DNA of 17,632 nucleotides from an uncultured Bacillota bacterium (lineage in GTDB: Bacteria > Bacillota > Clostridia > Tissierellales > Tepidimicrobiaceae), in the NCBI GenBank assembly GCA_937967955.1, contig CALBUB010000028.1:1-17632 (forward strand), in the 5' to 3' direction. Under the pieces are notes generated by a model, which was not told the origin of the DNA, ran no database searches, and saw only the letters and a list, made by a program, of their open reading frames with translations. Shown here one piece after another: positions 13,864 through 17,632 of this stretch. Position numbers and translations under genes: made by a program. Numbering within the stretch: position 1 is the stretch's first letter; each line of letters starts with the position of its first letter.

Positions 13864-14829
13864 ATGGTAGAATATATTGATATTATTAGGATTATAATCA
13901 TAGCATTTTTTATTACTGTAATTTTAGGACCAATTACTATACCACTATTGAAAAAATTACACATAGGACAGAATGTAAGGGACGATGGGCCTAAAACCCA
14001 CTTGACTAAAAGTGGTACTCCGACAATGGGTGGAATTATAATCTTACTATCCTTACTAATTACCACATTAACATCTGGTTTATTGAATAAAGATATGTAT
14101 GTATTAATAATATTCACCCTAGGTTTTGGAGTCATTGGTTTTATAGATGATATACTAAAGATAAAATATAAAAGATCCTTAGGCCTTAAAGCTTACCAAA
14201 AACTTATTGGGCAGGTAATATTAGCTGTAGTATTAGCTTATTATCAGTCTAACAATTCTATACTTGGGACTAAAGTGATAATTCCTTTTTTAGATAATAA
14301 ATATTTAGATTTAGGAATGTTGTATATACCCTTTATAGCTTTTGTGGTAGTAGGTACTGTCAACAGTGTAAACTTAACAGATGGCTTAGATGGCTTAGCA
14401 TCAGGTGTTACTCTGATAGTTTCAACCTTTTTTGGACTTGTGGCTTTAAATTGGGGTATGGAAAGTGTATCAGTATTTGCGGCAGCCTTAACAGGAGCAT
14501 GTCTTGGCTTTTTAATACATAATGCCTACCCAGCAAAGATATTTATGGGGGATACAGGTTCTCTAGCTTTAGGAGGAGCTATTTCAGCTATTGCAATACT
14601 GCTAAATTTGCCATTGATAATTCCTATTGTAGGTGGCATTTATTTTGTAGAAGCTTTATCAGTAATCATACAAGTGGCATCTTTTAAGTTGACAGGAAAG
14701 AGGGTCTTTAGAATGGCGCCCCTTCACCATCATTTTGAACAAAAAGGGTGGAAGGAAACAAGGGTAGTAATGTTATTTTGGATTACAACTGTAATATTAA
14801 GTCTCATAGGTGTAGTTAGTTTAAGCTAA
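13864..14829 (+). CDS. mraY: Phospho-MurNAc-pentapeptide transferase (lipid I synthase)
   Basis: MraY transfers phospho-MurNAc-pentapeptide to undecaprenyl phosphate at the inner membrane face, making lipid I. The 321-residue polytopic protein starts at ATG 13864 with GAGGAGA as ribosome site. Motifs in order are RDDGPKTHLTKSGTPTMGG (Asp40, Asp41), FIDDILK (Asp95, Asp96, matching the catalytic aspartate pair of the family), NLTDGLDGLASG (Asp173, Asp176), FMGDTGSLALGG (Asp230) and APLHHHFE with the triple histidine 288-290. About ten hydrophobic helices separate them. Spacing to murD is 19 bases. Confidence 0.98.
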   Translation: MVEYIDIIRIIIIAFFITVILGPITIPLLKKLHIGQNVRDDGPKTHLTKSGTPTMGGIIILLSLLITTLTSGLLNKDMYVLIIFTLGFGVIGFIDDILKIKYKRSLGLKAYQKLIGQVILAVVLAYYQSNNSILGTKVIIPFLDNKYLDLGMLYIPFIAFVVVGTVNSVNLTDGLDGLASGVTLIVSTFFGLVALNWGMESVSVFAAALTGACLGFLIHNAYPAKIFMGDTGSLALGGAISAIAILLNLPLIIPIVGGIYFVEALSVIIQVASFKLTGKRVFRMAPLHHHFEQKGWKETRVVMLFWITTVILSLIGVVSLS

Positions 14830-14848
14830 TTAGAAAGATGGTGAGTTT

Positions 14849-16219
14849 ATGAAAATGGAAAATAAAAATGTATTAATTTTAGGCTTAGGTATTAGTGGTG
14901 TATCTACAGCAAAGGCTTTAAAAAAGTTGGGTGCTAATGTATCCATAGCTGATTTAAAAAAAGAAGAGGAATTAAAGGATTATATTGCTCAAATTGCTGG
15001 CATGGATGTAAATCTATTTTTAGGCACCAATGATGTGCCCTTAGATGGCATAGATTTAATAGTAAAAAGTCCAGGGATACCTTTAAATATAGATATTATA
15101 AAAGAGGCCAAAGAAAGGGCTATAGATGTAATTACTGATTTAGAGCTGGCTTATAGGCTTTTCCCTAATAGGACCTACATAGCCATAACTGGTACCAATG
15201 GTAAAACAACGACTACTACTTTAATAGGTCAGTTGCTGAAAGAAAATGGACTTAAAACTCATGTGTCTGGCAATATTGGAGTAGGTATATTATGGGAGCT
15301 TATAAATTCTAATGAAGAGGATGTATTTGTAGTAGAGGCAAGTAGCTTCCAACTAGAAAATACTAGTAAATTTAAGCCTAAGATTAGCGTAATATTAAAT
15401 ATTACTCCTGACCATTTAGATTGGCATGGAAGCTATGAACACTATATTTCTGCTAAGAAGAAAGTTTTCAAAAATCAAACTGTAGATGAGCATACAGTCT
15501 TAAATTACGATGATCCCATACTTAGAGACTTTAAAGATGAACTAAAATCAAAGCCAGTTTGGTTTAGTGTAGATAATACCTTGTCTAAAGGGGTGTACAT
15601 CGAAGAAAATCATATTGTAATAAACGATGGAGAAAATGTTCTTAGGGTCATGCCTGTTGATGAAATACAAATATTAGGAAAGCATAATCTAGAGAATGTA
15701 CTTGCCAGCATATGCGTAGGTTGGAAAATGGGCTTAGATGTGGAGCTTATGAGAAATACTATAAGGGAATTTAAAGGTGTAGAACATAGAATTGAATATG
15801 TAACAACTATCAAAGGTGTTAAATTTTATAACGATTCTAAAGGAACAAATCCTGCTGCTAGTATAAAAGCAATCAATGCAGTAAAACCTCCTATAATATT
15901 GATAGCGGGAGGTAAAGATAAGGGCATGGCTTTTGATGAATTCATACAAGCCTTTAATGGCAGAGTAAAGGAGCTTGTCTTATTAGGAGAAGCAAAAGAA
16001 AAAATTAAGAATACAGCATTAAAGTATGGATTTAATCGCTTACATTTGGTTAACAATATGAAGGAAGCTGTTTTTAAGAGTTTCCAAATTGCTGAAAGCG
16101 GCGACAGTGTACTACTTTCTCCCGCATGTACTTCTTGGGATATGTATAGTAGTTTTGAGATGAGAGGGAAGGATTTCAAGAAGGCTGTTTTCCATTTAAA
16201 GGAGGAAGAAAATGGCTAA
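14849..16219 (+). CDS. murD: UDP-MurNAc-L-alanine:D-glutamate ligase
   Basis: MurD adds D-glutamate to UDP-MurNAc-L-Ala with ATP in the cytoplasm. The 456-residue protein is of normal length. It has an N-terminal Rossmann-like domain (NVLILGLGISGVSTAKAL), a domain junction with KSPGIPL, the ATP loop ITGTNGKTTTTTL (Lys119), VVEASSFQLE, LNITPDHLDWHGS, GKHNLENVLAS and the C-terminal domain with HRIEYV, YNDSKGTNP, AGGKDKG and LLSPACTSWDMYSSFEMRG. Start ATG 14849 was kept; an in-frame ATG at 14855 is an alternative with slightly longer spacing from the weak GATGGTGAG site. The last eight bases overlap ftsW, so translation is probably coupled. Confidence 0.97.
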   Translation: MKMENKNVLILGLGISGVSTAKALKKLGANVSIADLKKEEELKDYIAQIAGMDVNLFLGTNDVPLDGIDLIVKSPGIPLNIDIIKEAKERAIDVITDLELAYRLFPNRTYIAITGTNGKTTTTTLIGQLLKENGLKTHVSGNIGVGILWELINSNEEDVFVVEASSFQLENTSKFKPKISVILNITPDHLDWHGSYEHYISAKKKVFKNQTVDEHTVLNYDDPILRDFKDELKSKPVWFSVDNTLSKGVYIEENHIVINDGENVLRVMPVDEIQILGKHNLENVLASICVGWKMGLDVELMRNTIREFKGVEHRIEYVTTIKGVKFYNDSKGTNPAASIKAINAVKPPIILIAGGKDKGMAFDEFIQAFNGRVKELVLLGEAKEKIKNTALKYGFNRLHLVNNMKEAVFKSFQIAESGDSVLLSPACTSWDMYSSFEMRGKDFKKAVFHLKEEENG

Positions 16220-17327
16220 AAAAGTAAAATTGAAGGCTTGTGATTTTACACTACTATTAGCGACACTGCTATTGGTATTTATTGGAATAATTATGGTTTT
16301 TAGTTCTTCCTGGCCAGAGGCTATTAGAATGAATGATGGATACTTTTTTTTAAAACGCCAAATTATATCAGCAGGCCTAGGCTTTTTTGCCATGATATTT
16401 TTCATGAATTTCAACTATAGATTCCTTGAAAAATTTTCTAAGCTTATTTATGTTTTTTCTTTATTTACTGGCTTATTAATATTTACTCCCTTAGGCTTGG
16501 AATTAAAGGGAGCAAGGAGATGGGTAAATCTTGGCTTTATTACCTTCATGCCTTCAGATATAATAAAATTAGGTTCAATAATCTTTTTAGCAGCTTATTT
16601 TTCCAAAAGAAAAGATGAAGCAAAGACTTTAAAAAAAGGAACTATTCCAGCATTGATGATAATTGGGCTTTCTTGTGGGATGATTTATGCTCAGAGAAGT
16701 TTAAGTGTTACAGTAACTTTAGCAACAACTTTAATGGCAATGTTCTTTGTGGCAGGTATGAGGTTGTCTCATTTGGCAGCTATGGTAGTTGCTGGAATAG
16801 GAGGACTGATTTATGCAATTACTGATGAGAAGCATGCATATAGAATGAGAAGGTTTACGGCTTTCCTAGATCCCTTTGCTGATAAAACTGATTCTGGTTG
16901 GCAGGCAGTCCAATCCCTTTACGCTTTAGGTTCTGGAGGTTTATTTGGCGTAGGCTTAGGAAAGAGTAGACAGAAATTCTTCTATATACCGGAACCCTAT
17001 AACGACTTTATATTTGCCATAATAGGAGAAGAGTTAGGTTTTTTAGGAGCTTTAACTGTAATATTATTATTTCTTGTAATAATTTGGAGGGGAATTAGGA
17101 TAGCTTTAAATGTAGATGATCTTTTTGGATGTCTATTGGCAACAGGAATTGTGGCTTTGTTTTCTGTCCAAACATTAATCCATATTGCTGTTGTAACATC
17201 TTCGATGCCAACCACTGGTATTCCTCTTCCTTTAGTCAGCTATGGAGGAACATCTTTGGTTATCAATATGGCATCTATAGGAATACTTTTAAACATATCA
17301 AGACATGTAAAAACTGGTAGGAGTTGA
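16212..17327 (+). CDS. ftsW: SEDS peptidoglycan polymerase FtsW/SpoVE
   Basis: SEDS proteins polymerise glycan strands from lipid II together with a class B PBP. The 371-residue protein has about ten membrane helices. It starts at ATG 16212 inside the end of murD, with GGAGGAAG (16201-16208) as ribosome site. Recognisable segments are MVFSSSWPEA, RRWVNLGFITFMPSDIIKLG, the SGWQAVQSLYALGSGGLFGVGLGKS loop, PEPYNDFIFAIIGEELGFLG (Asp265 aligns with the proposed catalytic aspartate of FtsW/RodA), and PTTGIPLPLVSYGGTSL. Position between murD and murG is that of B. subtilis spoVE and of ftsW in many bacteria, so the vegetative or sporulation role cannot be decided here. The PBP encoded at 10106 is its likely partner. 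Confidence 0.95.
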   Translation: MAKKVKLKACDFTLLLATLLLVFIGIIMVFSSSWPEAIRMNDGYFFLKRQIISAGLGFFAMIFFMNFNYRFLEKFSKLIYVFSLFTGLLIFTPLGLELKGARRWVNLGFITFMPSDIIKLGSIIFLAAYFSKRKDEAKTLKKGTIPALMIIGLSCGMIYAQRSLSVTVTLATTLMAMFFVAGMRLSHLAAMVVAGIGGLIYAITDEKHAYRMRRFTAFLDPFADKTDSGWQAVQSLYALGSGGLFGVGLGKSRQKFFYIPEPYNDFIFAIIGEELGFLGALTVILLFLVIIWRGIRIALNVDDLFGCLLATGIVALFSVQTLIHIAVVTSSMPTTGIPLPLVSYGGTSLVINMASIGILLNISRHVKTGRS

Positions 17328-17332
17328 AAGAT

Positions 17333-17632
17333 ATGAGGTATTTAATTACAGGAGGAGGAACTGGAGGTCATATATATCCAGCTTTGGCTATAGCTAATGA
17401 AATAAAGGATAGGTATAAGGATGCAGAAATATTATATGTTGGTACTAAAAAAGGCTTGGAAAGTGAGCTAGTTCCAAGGGAAGGTTTTAAGTTTGAAACT
17501 GTTAGGGTAATGGGATTGCCTAGGAAATTAAATTTAGAAACTATTAAAGCTATGAAGGAATTGTTACTAGGTTTAATGGATGCCAATCGGATAATAAAAA
17601 GTTTTAAACCAGATGTAGTTATAGGAACTGGC
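17333..17632 (+). CDS. murG: UDP-GlcNAc:lipid I GlcNAc transferase, 5' part (runs off window)
   Basis: MurG adds GlcNAc to lipid I, giving lipid II, at the inner membrane face. The frame opens at ATG 17333, five bases after the ftsW stop, with TAGGAG inside the end of ftsW as ribosome site, and stays open for the 100 codons to the window edge. The N-terminus MRYLITGGGTGGHIYPALAI carries the glycine-rich GGTGGHxxPA signature that binds diphospho-lipid and is diagnostic of MurG. YVGTKKGLESELVP and the later VRVMGLPRKL segment also fit, as does the terminal PDVVIGTG (usually GxGG in full). The C-terminal UDP-GlcNAc-binding domain lies outside the window. Confidence 0.96.
   Translation, partial: MRYLITGGGTGGHIYPALAIANEIKDRYKDAEILYVGTKKGLESELVPREGFKFETVRVMGLPRKLNLETIKAMKELLLGLMDANRIIKSFKPDVVIGTG

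Noticed and set aside
14382..14404. Short direct repeat (GATGGCTTA twice) in mraY
   Set aside because: It encodes the conserved DGLDGLA motif of MraY and is explained by protein sequence.

Overview
The window is AT-rich, densely coded DNA from a low-GC Gram-positive bacterium, most likely an anaerobic, probably spore-forming Clostridia/Tissierellales-type Firmicute. This placement is an inference. It rests on strong AAAGGAGG-type ribosome sites, very frequent TTG starts, a YhcN/YlaJ-type spore lipoprotein, a PASTA-bearing SpoVD/FtsI-type PBP, meso-DAP-type MurE, and the mraZ-rsmH-ftsL-pbp-mur gene order. I see no tRNA, rRNA, CRISPR array or intact mobile element.

Left part (1-4647, + strand): the 3' end of aroC (chorismate synthase) and complete aroA (EPSP synthase) are the last steps of the shikimate pathway. 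Next comes a two-gene pair, a PduL-type phosphotransacylase and deoC (deoxyribose-phosphate aldolase), closed by a hairpin terminator that overlaps the deoC stop codon. An independent two-gene unit follows: an encapsulated ferritin-like protein (EncFtn) with a C-terminal cargo tag, then a family 1 encapsulin shell protein. Together they should form an iron-storing protein nanocompartment. A strong terminator separates this unit from the convergent ychF gene.

Middle part (4648-7961): ychF (minus strand, with a clear promoter), a YhcN/YlaJ-type lipoprotein on + with its own terminator, a roughly 250-base gene-free stretch with short inverted repeats, and then lgt with a YbaK-type aminoacyl-tRNA deacylase gene, ended by a strong terminator.

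Right part (7962-17632, + strand): the division and cell wall (dcw) cluster mraZ, rsmH, ftsL-like, spoVD/ftsI-like PBP, murE, mraY, murD, ftsW/spoVE and the start of murG. Two candidate sigma-A promoters precede mraZ. Between the proximal promoter and the mraZ ribosome site lie five units beginning GTGG or GTGT in exact 10-base register, the expected form of an MraZ operator. murF, which usually sits between murE and mraY, is absent here. The cluster makes lipid II precursors (MurE, MraY, MurD, MurG) and the septal polymerase pair (FtsW-type SEDS protein plus class B PBP with FtsL).

Several start codons are revised from the longest reading frame using ribosome-site position and family N-termini: EncFtn at 3450, mraZ at 8193 (GTG), rsmH at 8639 (TTG) and murE at 12349 (TTG). 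The most notable system is the encapsulin/EncFtn compartment. It belongs to a known family, but it carries an uncharacterised 18-base dyad upstream that could be its operator.
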